In this document: piece by piece, positions 57,810 through 64,000 of the stretch
Layout of the letters: every line of letters starts with the position of its first letter
How positions within the stretch are numbered: the first letter of the stretch is position 1
Source: Aliagarivorans marinus DSM 23064
GTDB taxonomy: Bacteria; Pseudomonadota; Gammaproteobacteria; Enterobacterales; Celerinatantimonadaceae
Direction of reading: 5' to 3'
DNA length: 64,000 nucleotides
Assembly (NCBI RefSeq): GCF_000429485.1
Contig: NZ_AUBY01000024.1
Coordinates: forward strand, 1-64,000
Position numbers and translations under genes: made by a program
The notes under the pieces: model-generated
The model's input: only the letters and a program-made list of their open reading frames with translations
What the model was told of the DNA's origin: nothing
Database searches by the model: none

Positions 57810-58782
57810 AATGGTTAAACTCTTTGGCTTGGCACTGCTGATGCTTAGCAGTTTAAGCCACGGGCATTCGCTGGATGCGATGTTTATCTCGATTACTGAG
57901 CAAGAGGGGCAGCTTTACCGGGTCGTCGTCACGCCCAGCAGCAAAGGCCGAATAGAAAACACCCCAAGGCTAAACTTTCCTGCCCAGTGTGTTAATCAAT
58001 CCAGCATACAACACTTTTACTCCTTTCAATGTGACGAGAGCATATTGGGGCACGAGATTGGCATCGACTACGCTCACAAAGCAATGAATGTCATGCTGGT
58101 TATTAGCTACCAGCCGCTCAATGGCACGATTCAATGGCTCGAAGTTGAACATCAAAATCACTTTATGCTCGAGCCAACGAGCAGCAGTAATCAAGCCGAA
58201 TTCTCATTCTGGGTTGGCGTACAACATATGCTCTCAGGTGCAGAGCATCTGATGCTAGTGGTGTTGATTGTTTTGCTGTTCAGCAACTACAGCGGGTTGT
58301 TTCGGGTTGTAACACTGTTCACCTGCGCCCACTTGCTCGCCATGCTTTTGGGACAAAGTCTGCTTGGCTGGGTGAGCGGCAACGGTGCGGCGTTTGCCAT
58401 TTACTTGGCGATAGTCCTACTGGCTTATCAAGCTCTCACACAAAAACAGGCTGGGCTGGCCACGTATCCGCTGCTGTTTGTTCTTGGACTGCTGCATGGT
58501 CTGGCTATGTATGCGGCCATCTTTGAGCTACACGGACAATACCAAGGTGAAAGCTCTCCCTTGGACTTACTCTATTTCAATCTCGGCGTGGAAGCCGCCC
58601 AACTCTCTGTGATTGTGTTTATGCTGGTACTGGCCGCAATCGCTAAGCATTTTCAGTTTGCTACGAGCGAGTTGCTAAGAATGCGCAAATACTCACTGCG
58701 CGCATTCGCAGCGGCCGGCATATACTGGACGCTATCGCTGACTATTCAGCAGGGCGTAACCTTGCTTTCGAGCGTAAGCTAA
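57802..58782 (+). CDS. HupE/UreJ_2-like membrane protein (module 2)
   Basis: A 326-aa paralogue of the protein at 50577. It has a signal sequence ending near SHGHS, an extracytoplasmic domain with two Cys residues in similar positions (AQCVNQ, FQCDES), then about seven membrane segments. The first His motif reads GVQHMLSGAEHLML: the GxDH Asp of copy 1 is Glu here. FTCAHLLAML, GLLHGLAMYAAIF and FNLGVEAAQL match the other copy's motifs. The ATG at 57802 overlaps the PpiC stop by 8 bp. ATG 57811 or GTG 57784 are alternatives. By eye its codon use is less GC-rich than that of copy 1. Confidence 0.85.
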   Translation: MHRMVKLFGLALLMLSSLSHGHSLDAMFISITEQEGQLYRVVVTPSSKGRIENTPRLNFPAQCVNQSSIQHFYSFQCDESILGHEIGIDYAHKAMNVMLVISYQPLNGTIQWLEVEHQNHFMLEPTSSSNQAEFSFWVGVQHMLSGAEHLMLVVLIVLLFSNYSGLFRVVTLFTCAHLLAMLLGQSLLGWVSGNGAAFAIYLAIVLLAYQALTQKQAGLATYPLLFVLGLLHGLAMYAAIFELHGQYQGESSPLDLLYFNLGVEAAQLSVIVFMLVLAAIAKHFQFATSELLRMRKYSLRAFAAAGIYWTLSLTIQQGVTLLSSVS

Positions 58783-58809
58783 CAGCGAGTCTAAAAGCCC
58801 TTTCGTTTA

Positions 58810-58839
58810 CGCCGCCCCTTGAGCAACTGGGGAGCGGCG
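58810..58839 (+). repeat. Hairpin after module 2
   Basis: CGCCGC-CCC and GGGG-A-GCGGCG pair with a loop of about 10 nt, 28 bp after the HupE stop. There is no T-run. It may be a processing or weak termination structure. The rest of the 274-bp gap before the META lipoprotein shows nothing else. Confidence 0.4.
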
Positions 58840-59056
58840 ACACGATGAACCGCTTGAGTCTCACGTTACCAAAGGCGAACTTTCAGTCAGGCCCGTCAAC
58901 TGGTTACCTTCTGGAAGGAAAGCTAACTGTTGCTTGCAAAGCTCAAGCTCAAGCTCAAAGTAACACCCGCTTTACCCTAATTTACAAAGACCTACTGAAC
59001 TCACGCCAGATCGCTTACTCTAATAAGGCAATCGTAGTTCATAAGAGGTTATATCC

Positions 59057-59467
59057 ATGTCAAATATCGCGCGCTTTCTCAGTATCTCCGCAGCCTTCCT
59101 ACTTGGTGCTTGTGCCAGCACTCAAGACTCGCATGCCGACCTCGACAGCAGTCGCTGGTATATGACCGGCGAGCACTACCGTATCGCCGACATCGCCCTG
59201 CCCGCTTTTACCCTGGAAAAACAAGGTGACGATTACAAAATTGCCGGTACTACCGGCTGCAATGAGTTCTTTGCCAGCGCGGCTGTTAGCGGTGACAAAC
59301 TCACCGTCACCACCCCACTGGCGATGACTCGCAAGGCTTGTGGCGAGATGTCTTATCAGATTGAGCTGGAGTTTACCCAAGCGCTGGAAGAGGGGCTGAC
59401 CTTGGTGGATGACCAGTGGCAGCTTAGCAACGGGGCGGTGATGGCCAGAGTGCCAAGCTCAAACTAA
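59057..59467 (+). CDS. META-domain lipoprotein (HslJ-like)
   Basis: A 136-aa lipoprotein (lipobox LLGAC, Cys at residue 19). The rest is one META domain: SSRWYMTGEHY, GTTGCNEFFASAAVSGDKLTVTTPLAMTRKAC and the C-terminal FTQALEEG. E. coli HslJ has this domain and lies next to ldhA, as here, so it is probably an HslJ counterpart. Its function is not known beyond stress-associated, outer-membrane-linked roles. A heptamer repeat array begins at its last sense codon. Confidence 0.85.
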   Translation: MSNIARFLSISAAFLLGACASTQDSHADLDSSRWYMTGEHYRIADIALPAFTLEKQGDDYKIAGTTGCNEFFASAAVSGDKLTVTTPLAMTRKACGEMSYQIELEFTQALEEGLTLVDDQWQLSNGAVMARVPSSN

Positions 59468-59497
59468 GCACTAAGCACTAAGCACTAAGCACTAAGC
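59463..59497. repeat. Five tandem copies of the heptamer ACTAAGC
   Basis: Five perfect, contiguous 7-bp units. The first contains the stop codon (TAA) of the META lipoprotein gene. The array sits between the coding end and the terminator. Stops occur in the array in every frame, so copy-number change would hardly affect the protein. Confidence 0.95.
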
Positions 59498-59505
59498 TTT
59501 TTACT

Positions 59506-59530
59506 AAAAAAGGGGCCACTTGGCCCCTTT
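59506..59530. terminator. Bidirectional terminator between the META lipoprotein gene and ldhA
   Basis: GGGGCC, a 4-nt loop and GGCCCC flanked by A6 and T4, between the convergent genes. Confidence 0.9.
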
Positions 59531-59549
59531 TGCTTGTTAGCGATGAAGG

Positions 59550-60539
59550 TTACTCAACTTCGTTTCCTGAGCACTCGCCACGGCTAAAGCAGGCAAAGTT
59601 ATGCAGCGTGGTCTGGGCGATGCTGGTCAATGCTTCCTCGGTGAGGAACGCTTGGTGGCCAGTGAAGATCACGTTGTGACAAGCCGATAAGCGGCGGAAT
59701 ACGTCATCTTGGATCACCTCCGCCGACAAGTCTTCAAAGAACAAATCGTGTTCGTTCTCATACACGTCTAGTGCCAGGCCGCCCAAGGTGCCATCTTTCA
59801 GCGCGTCGATACAGGCAGAGGAATCCACCAACTTACCGCGGCTGGTGTTTACCAAGATGGTGCCTTTCTGCATCTGATGGAAGGCGCCGCGGCCGATCAG
59901 ATAGGTGTTGGCTTCGGTCAGCGGGCAGTGCAGGCTGATGATGTTGGATTCGCGGATAAGTTTATCCAGCGGCACATACTCGGCGCCCAAGGCTTCAACC
60001 TCAGGGTTTACATATGGGTCGTGCACCAGCAAGCGACAACCAAAGCCTTTAAGAATGCGCAAGGTCGCCAAGCCAATCTTGCCAGTACCGATAATCCCGG
60101 CAGTGCGGCCGTGCAGGTTAAAGCCAATCAAGCCCTCAAGGTTGAAGTTGGCATCGCGGGTACGTTGATAGGCTTTGTGGATCCGGCGATTCAGCGTCAT
60201 CACCAGGGCGATGGTGTGCTCAGCAACCGATTCTGGCGAGTAAGCAGGTACCCGGGCAACACGAATACCCAGTTCTTTCGCGGCTTGCAGGTCGACGTTG
60301 TTAAAACCGGCACAACGCATCAGCAGACATTTCACATCAAGCTCGGCCAGCGCTTCCAGAGTGGCTCTGTCTAGCTGGTCATTCACAAAGGCACAAACGG
60401 CTTGCGAACCCTCTGCCAGCTTCACCGTTTCCGGGGTAAGGCGAGTATCGAAGAAACTTAACTCTAACTGGGGATCTTGGTTGTGTTCAGAAAAGAACTG
60501 TCGGTCATAACTCTTGGCACTAAATAGCGAAACTTTCAT
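59550..60539 (-). CDS. ldhA: D-lactate dehydrogenase (fermentative)
   Basis: NADH-dependent reduction of pyruvate to D-lactate. The 329-aa protein matches E. coli LdhA (329 aa) throughout: VARVPAYSPESVAEHTIALVMTLNRRIHKAYQRTRDANF, the NAD-binding GIIGTGKIGLATLRILKGFG, ISLHCPLTEAN, VNTSRGKLVDS with the catalytic Arg region, DVYENEHDLFFED and RRLSACHNVIFTGHQAFLTEEALTSI with the catalytic His. It diverges from lrgAB over a 137-bp AT-rich region with a strong dyad. Confidence 0.96.
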   Translation of the reverse strand: MKVSLFSAKSYDRQFFSEHNQDPQLELSFFDTRLTPETVKLAEGSQAVCAFVNDQLDRATLEALAELDVKCLLMRCAGFNNVDLQAAKELGIRVARVPAYSPESVAEHTIALVMTLNRRIHKAYQRTRDANFNLEGLIGFNLHGRTAGIIGTGKIGLATLRILKGFGCRLLVHDPYVNPEVEALGAEYVPLDKLIRESNIISLHCPLTEANTYLIGRGAFHQMQKGTILVNTSRGKLVDSSACIDALKDGTLGGLALDVYENEHDLFFEDLSAEVIQDDVFRRLSACHNVIFTGHQAFLTEEALTSIAQTTLHNFACFSRGECSGNEVE

Positions 60540-60629
60540 CTGAAGCCACCTTGCTTACTACTTATTTACAATGAAATATTACTCCATTAACAACTATTAA
60601 ACCACCATTTGTTGGATTTAACGCTAAAT

Positions 60630-60649
60630 ATGTTGTAATTTTACAACAT
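60630..60649. promoter_or_regulatory. Perfect dyad in the ldhA-lrgAB divergent region
   Basis: ATGTTGTAA-TT-TTACAACAT is a perfect 9-bp dyad with a 2-bp centre, 27 bp before the lrgA start and 90 bp before the ldhA start. The position suits an operator near the lrgA promoter. The cognate regulator is not identified. Confidence 0.5.
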
Positions 60650-60676
60650 TAGTAATCTTTGGACCGGATCATACGG

Positions 60677-61042
60677 ATGAGACTCGTCACCACCGCATTG
60701 CAGTACCTACGTGGTTTTGCCCTGCTATTTGGCTTTTTAAGCCTTGCCAGATTGATTGCACCGCTGGTTGGCGACGTTCTGCCTGATTCGATCCTCGGTA
60801 TGTTGCTGCTGTTGGCCGCACTGCAGTTCAAGATAGTGCCACTGCACTGGGTGCAACTGAGTGCCAACCTGTTGGTGCGTTGGATGGCGCTGCTGTTTGT
60901 GCCCATCGGTGTCGGCCTTATTGACCAGCTTGAGCTGCTGCAAGCTGCGCTCCCTGCCATTATTGTCTGTTGTATCTTCGCCACGCTGGCACTGCTTCCC
61001 TTGGTTGGCCGCGTCTATCAAGGCTGGGAGCAACGCAAATGA
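60677..61042 (+). CDS. CidA/LrgA-family holin-like protein
   Basis: A 121-aa membrane protein with four hydrophobic segments. Family features are LARLIAPLVGDVLPDSILGMLLLL and VRWMALLFVPIGVGLI. CidA/LrgA proteins affect murein hydrolase export or pyruvate and overflow metabolism in other bacteria. The next gene is its usual partner and overlaps it by 4 bp (ATGA). Next to ldhA, a link to pyruvate/lactate overflow is plausible. Confidence 0.9.
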   Translation: MRLVTTALQYLRGFALLFGFLSLARLIAPLVGDVLPDSILGMLLLLAALQFKIVPLHWVQLSANLLVRWMALLFVPIGVGLIDQLELLQAALPAIIVCCIFATLALLPLVGRVYQGWEQRK

Positions 61043-61713
61043 GCTTTTTCTACCCACTGCTAACCATCGCGCTGTTTGTCTCCGCCCAACGCTTGCAGCA
61101 GCGCTTCCCAACGCCCTTACTTAATCCGGTATTGGTCACCTTGGTGATGCTATTGCTGCTGTTGGCAACGAGTGGGATCAGCTACCAAAGCTACAACCAG
61201 TACAGCCAATGGCTAAGCGATCTGTTGCAGCCCGCGGTAGTTGCCCTTGGCGTACCGCTCTACCAGCAGCTGCGACAGATCCGCCGCTCCTTAGTCGCCA
61301 TCGTGCCTATTACTCTGATCGCGGTAGCCATCGCGCTTAGCTCTACGGTACTACTAAGCCTGCTCATTGGCGCATCCGAGGAGATCGCTATCTCGTTGGC
61401 CCCGAAGGCTGTCACCACACCCATCGCCGTATTAATCAGCGATGCCGCCGGTGGGGTTGAGGCGCTCACCGCCATTGCGGTGATCATCGCCGGCTTGGTG
61501 GGTGCGGTGATTGGTGAGAAGTGGTTGAGCCTATGTGGCGTTACCAGCTCACCAGCTCGGGGCATGGCAATGGGAGTCGCGAGCCACGCCCTTGGCACTG
61601 CGCAAATCAGCCGCAGCGATCAGGTTGCCGGAGCCTACAGCGCCTTGGCATTGGTGCTCAGTGCAATCTTCTCCGCCCTGCTTTGCCCCTTGATATTGCC
61701 GCTTATCCTCTAA
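61039..61713 (+). CDS. CidB/LrgB-family membrane protein
   Basis: A 224-aa membrane protein, the partner of the LrgA-like protein. Hallmarks are LNPVLVTLVMLLLLL, LLQPAVVALGVPLYQQL, ISLAPKAVTTPIAVLIS (the conserved KSVTTPIA-like motif) and GMAMGVASHALGTAQ. The start overlaps the previous stop. The pair forms a two-gene operon. Confidence 0.92.
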   Translation: MSFFYPLLTIALFVSAQRLQQRFPTPLLNPVLVTLVMLLLLLATSGISYQSYNQYSQWLSDLLQPAVVALGVPLYQQLRQIRRSLVAIVPITLIAVAIALSSTVLLSLLIGASEEIAISLAPKAVTTPIAVLISDAAGGVEALTAIAVIIAGLVGAVIGEKWLSLCGVTSSPARGMAMGVASHALGTAQISRSDQVAGAYSALALVLSAIFSALLCPLILPLIL

Positions 61714-61803
61714 ATACAAATCGAGCGAGTTTGCTTTCTATACACTTGAGCAAAAGAGGCCATATAGATGCACGCAAAGCTAAGACATTAATGCACCTCA
61801 AGT

Positions 61804-61831
61804 TATTGTTTTACCTCATGGTAAAACAATA
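61804..61831. repeat. Perfect AT-rich inverted repeat upstream of purH
   Basis: TATTGTTTTACC, a TCAT loop and GGTAAAACAATA form perfect 12-bp arms, 91 bp after lrgB and 136 bp before purH. It does not resemble a PurR box. It may be an operator or a weak terminator. A -10-like TATTAT with a GC-rich discriminator lies at 61884-61896. Confidence 0.5.
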
Positions 61832-61966
61832 TTTCATTATGTTCAGATTGTGAAAAATTATCCAATTACTGACATTTTTCAGGTATTATTACGCGCCTCA
61901 AACTGACGTTGATGAATTTTCAATCAACTCAACTAGCCACTCACTGCTATTGAGGATCACTCCCTA

Positions 61967-63559
61967 ATGGAAAACGCTCGACCAATCCGTCGCGCCCTTA
62001 TCAGCGTGTCTGATAAGACTGGCATTGTTGAATTTTCTCGCGCCCTAGCGGCACAAGGCGTAGAAATCCTGTCTACTGGCGGAACCGCCAAACTGCTAGC
62101 TGCCGAAGGCATCGCAGTTATCGAAGTATCTGACTACACCGGCTTCCCTGAAATGATGGATGGACGCGTGAAAACCCTGCACCCGAAAGTACACGGCGGT
62201 GTATTGGGTCGTCGTGGTACCGATGATGCAGTAATGGACGAGCACGGTATTAACCCAATCGATATGGTTGTGGTTAACCTATACCCATTCGCAGCCACTG
62301 TGGCTAACCCAGATTGCACCCTGGAAGATGCGGTAGAAAACATCGATATCGGTGGCCCTACCATGGTGCGCAGCGCGGCTAAGAACCACAAAGATGTGAC
62401 CATCGTGGTTAACGCCAGCGACTACGACCGCGTACTAAGCGAGATGGGCGAGAACAACGGTTCACTGACCCACGCTACCCGCTTCGACCTAGCTATTGCC
62501 GCCTTTGAGCACACTGCCGCATACGATGGCATGATCGCTAACTACTTCGGCACCATGGTACCGAGCTATGGCGACAATAAAGAAGGCGACGAAGAGAGCA
62601 AGTTCCCACGCACCTTCAACAGCCAGTTCGTGAAAAAACAAGACATGCGCTACGGTGAGAACAGCCACCAAGCGGCGGCCTTCTATGTAGAAAGCAACAT
62701 CGAAGAAGCCTCAGTGTCGACCGCTCGCCAGATCCAAGGTAAAGCACTGTCGTTCAACAACATCGCTGATACCGACGCCGCTCTTGAGTGCGTAAAAGAG
62801 TTCGCCGAGCCAGCTTGTGTCATCGTGAAGCACGCTAACCCATGTGGTGTAGCACTGGGCGAAGACATCCTGGAAGCCTACGACCGCGCTTACCAAACCG
62901 ACCCAACCTCAGCCTTCGGCGGCATTATCGCATTCAACCGCGAGCTGGATGCCAAGACTGCCGAGGCCATCGTATCGCGTCAGTTCGTTGAAGTGATTAT
63001 TGCGCCAAGTGTTGCAGCCGATGCCGTTGAAGTAGTAGCTGCCAAGAAGAACGTACGCCTGCTAGAGTGCGGTCAGTGGGACACCAAGACCACCGGCCTA
63101 CAGCTTAAGCGCGTGAACGGCGGCCTGCTGGTACAAGACCGTGACCAAGGCATGGTAGCGCTGGACGACCTGAAAGTGGTATCTAAGCGCCAGCCTAGCG
63201 AAGACGAACTGCGTGACGCGCTGTTCTGCTGGAAAGTGGCCAAGTACGTCAAATCGAACGCCATCGTTTACGCCAAAGGCAACATGACCATTGGCGTGGG
63301 CGCCGGCCAAATGAGCCGCGTATACAGCGCCAAGATCGCCGGTATCAAAGCCGCCGACGAGAATCTGGAAGTAGCCGGTAGCGTTATGGCTTCTGACGCC
63401 TTCTTCCCATTCCGCGACGGTATCGACGCCGCAGCCGAAGCCGGTATCACCTGTGTGATTCAGCCGGGCGGCTCAATGCGCGACCAAGAAGTGATTGATG
63501 CAGCCGACGAACATGGCATGGCCATGGTGTTCACCGGCATGCGCCACTTCTACCACTAA
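61967..63559 (+). CDS. purH: Bifunctional AICAR transformylase / IMP cyclohydrolase
   Basis: Last two steps of de novo IMP synthesis. The 530-aa protein is full length. The N-terminal IMP cyclohydrolase (about 1-200) begins [20 protein letters not shown] and has STGGTAKLL and [14 protein letters not shown]. The AICAR transformylase domain has [63 protein letters not shown] and [12 protein letters not shown]. It is followed by purD. Confidence 0.98.
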   Translation: MENARPIRRALISVSDKTGIVEFSRALAAQGVEILSTGGTAKLLAAEGIAVIEVSDYTGFPEMMDGRVKTLHPKVHGGVLGRRGTDDAVMDEHGINPIDMVVVNLYPFAATVANPDCTLEDAVENIDIGGPTMVRSAAKNHKDVTIVVNASDYDRVLSEMGENNGSLTHATRFDLAIAAFEHTAAYDGMIANYFGTMVPSYGDNKEGDEESKFPRTFNSQFVKKQDMRYGENSHQAAAFYVESNIEEASVSTARQIQGKALSFNNIADTDAALECVKEFAEPACVIVKHANPCGVALGEDILEAYDRAYQTDPTSAFGGIIAFNRELDAKTAEAIVSRQFVEVIIAPSVAADAVEVVAAKKNVRLLECGQWDTKTTGLQLKRVNGGLLVQDRDQGMVALDDLKVVSKRQPSEDELRDALFCWKVAKYVKSNAIVYAKGNMTIGVGAGQMSRVYSAKIAGIKAADENLEVAGSVMASDAFFPFRDGIDAAAEAGITCVIQPGGSMRDQEVIDAADEHGMAMVFTGMRHFYH

Positions 63560-63566
63560 GAATTTT

Positions 63567-63593
63567 GGGCCAGCCTCGCGCTGGCCCTTGTTT
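63567..63593 (+). terminator. Terminator-like hairpin between purH and purD
   Basis: GGGCCAGC and GCTGGCCC are perfect 8-bp arms with a 5-nt loop, followed by TTGTTT. In an operon context it may reduce purD transcription or stabilise purH mRNA. Confidence 0.6.
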
Positions 63594-63622
63594 ATCCCCT
63601 TTATAAAAGAGCAGAAATTACA

Positions 63623-64000
63623 ATGAAGGTACTCGTGATTGGCGGCGGTGGCCGCGAACATGCCCTAGCCTGGAAAGCCGCACAATCAGCCCAGGTTGAA
63701 ACCGTATTTGTCGCACCGGGTAATGCCGGTACTGCCCTGGAGCCAAAGCTGGAAAATGTCGCCATCGGCGTTGAAGACATCGACGCTCTGGTAAGCTTTG
63801 CCAAAGAGCAAGCAGTTGAACTGACCATCGTAGGCCCAGAGGCACCGCTGGTAATCGGTGTGGTGGATGCGTTCCGCGCAGCCGACCTGCCAATCTTCGG
63901 CCCAACCGAAGCGGCCGCTCAACTGGAAGGCTCGAAGTCATTCACCAAAGACTTCCTGGCTCGCCACGATATTCCAACTGGCTACTACAAGACCTTCACC
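63623..64000 (+). CDS. purD: Phosphoribosylamine-glycine ligase, partial (3' end beyond window)
   Basis: The second step of purine synthesis (GAR synthetase). The first 126 codons are present and the frame is open to the window edge. The N-terminal MKVLVIGGGGREHALAWKAA, APGNAGTA, VGPEAPLVIGVVDAFRAA and FGPTEAAAQLEGSKSFTKDFLARH are the ATP-grasp GAR synthetase start. It lies 63 bp after purH, in the usual purHD order. Confidence 0.97.
   Translation, partial: MKVLVIGGGGREHALAWKAAQSAQVETVFVAPGNAGTALEPKLENVAIGVEDIDALVSFAKEQAVELTIVGPEAPLVIGVVDAFRAADLPIFGPTEAAAQLEGSKSFTKDFLARHDIPTGYYKTFT

Noticed and set aside
48925-58782. Hydrogenase or urease accessory cluster, suggested by the HupE/UreJ family name
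   Set aside because: No urease, hydrogenase or nickel-chaperone gene is present in the window, so the family name alone does not justify that pathway.
58845-59165. 106-codon frame overlapping the META lipoprotein start
   Set aside because: The overlapping frame at 59057 has a lipobox and META domain. This one has no recognisable feature and would overlap it out of frame.
61804-61831. PurR operator upstream of purH
   Set aside because: The dyad lacks the ACGCAAACGTTTGCGT-type core, and no other match to that core was seen in 61714-61966.

Overview
The window looks like a chromosomal segment of a facultatively anaerobic gammaproteobacterium, probably a marine relative of Ferrimonas, Shewanella, Aeromonas or Vibrio. 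This rests on gene content and on gene order recalled from those groups, not on a database search. The first 20 kb keep the neighbourhood known from E. coli: tRNA-Gly, orn, rsgA, psd, mscM, epmA, frdABCD, efp, epmB and groSL. The segment 24-33 kb carries a CrbS/CrbR-type acetate-switch locus next to acs. The segment 33.5-38.8 kb is aroQ-accBC-prmA-dusB-fis. purHD closes the window. No transposase, integrase, prophage or CRISPR array was seen.

Layout. 0-8.8 kb: tRNA-Gly, oligoribonuclease, RsgA, phosphatidylserine decarboxylase, the MscM channel, a DASS anion/Na+ symporter and EpmA. 8.9-14.9 kb: the fumarate reductase operon behind an FNR-like box, a small coiled-coil gene, EF-P, EpmB and a small helical protein. 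EF-P and both beta-lysylation enzymes seen here (EpmA, EpmB) lie within 7 kb. 14.9-20.5 kb: a GGDEF protein with a decayed EAL domain, its periplasmic partner, a 68-aa orphan, groEL/groES behind a sigma-32-type promoter, and fxsA. 20.6-24.3 kb: a MITE-like inverted repeat, dsbD, a LysR regulator and a LysE exporter. 24.3-33.3 kb: CrbR, CrbS, a cNMP/CBS/nucleotidyltransferase protein, a DnaQ-like exonuclease and acetyl-CoA synthetase.

38.9-61.8 kb lies between fis and purHD and looks accessory. It holds a U32 protein, a frameshifted EF-hand-like protein, a small lipoprotein, a RidA-family protein, a LysR regulator, and a minus-strand operon in which a HupE/UreJ protein heads an Opp/Dpp/Nik-type ABC importer. 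Diverging from that operon are two paralogous modules. Each has a membrane-anchored PpiC/SurA-like protein, a HupE/UreJ_2-like membrane protein and a secreted lipoprotein metallophosphoesterase. The order is PpiC-HupE-phosphoesterase in the first and phosphoesterase-PpiC-HupE in the second, so the phosphoesterases sit back to back in the centre. A META-domain lipoprotein, ldhA and lrgAB follow.

The most interesting candidate system is the twin module at 49.7-58.8 kb together with the adjacent HupE-ABC operon. Three HupE-family membrane proteins lie within 10 kb with no urease or hydrogenase genes in the window. A reasonable hypothesis is a metal-supply and folding system for exported dinuclear-metal phosphoesterases. 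This is inferred from gene order and motifs only.
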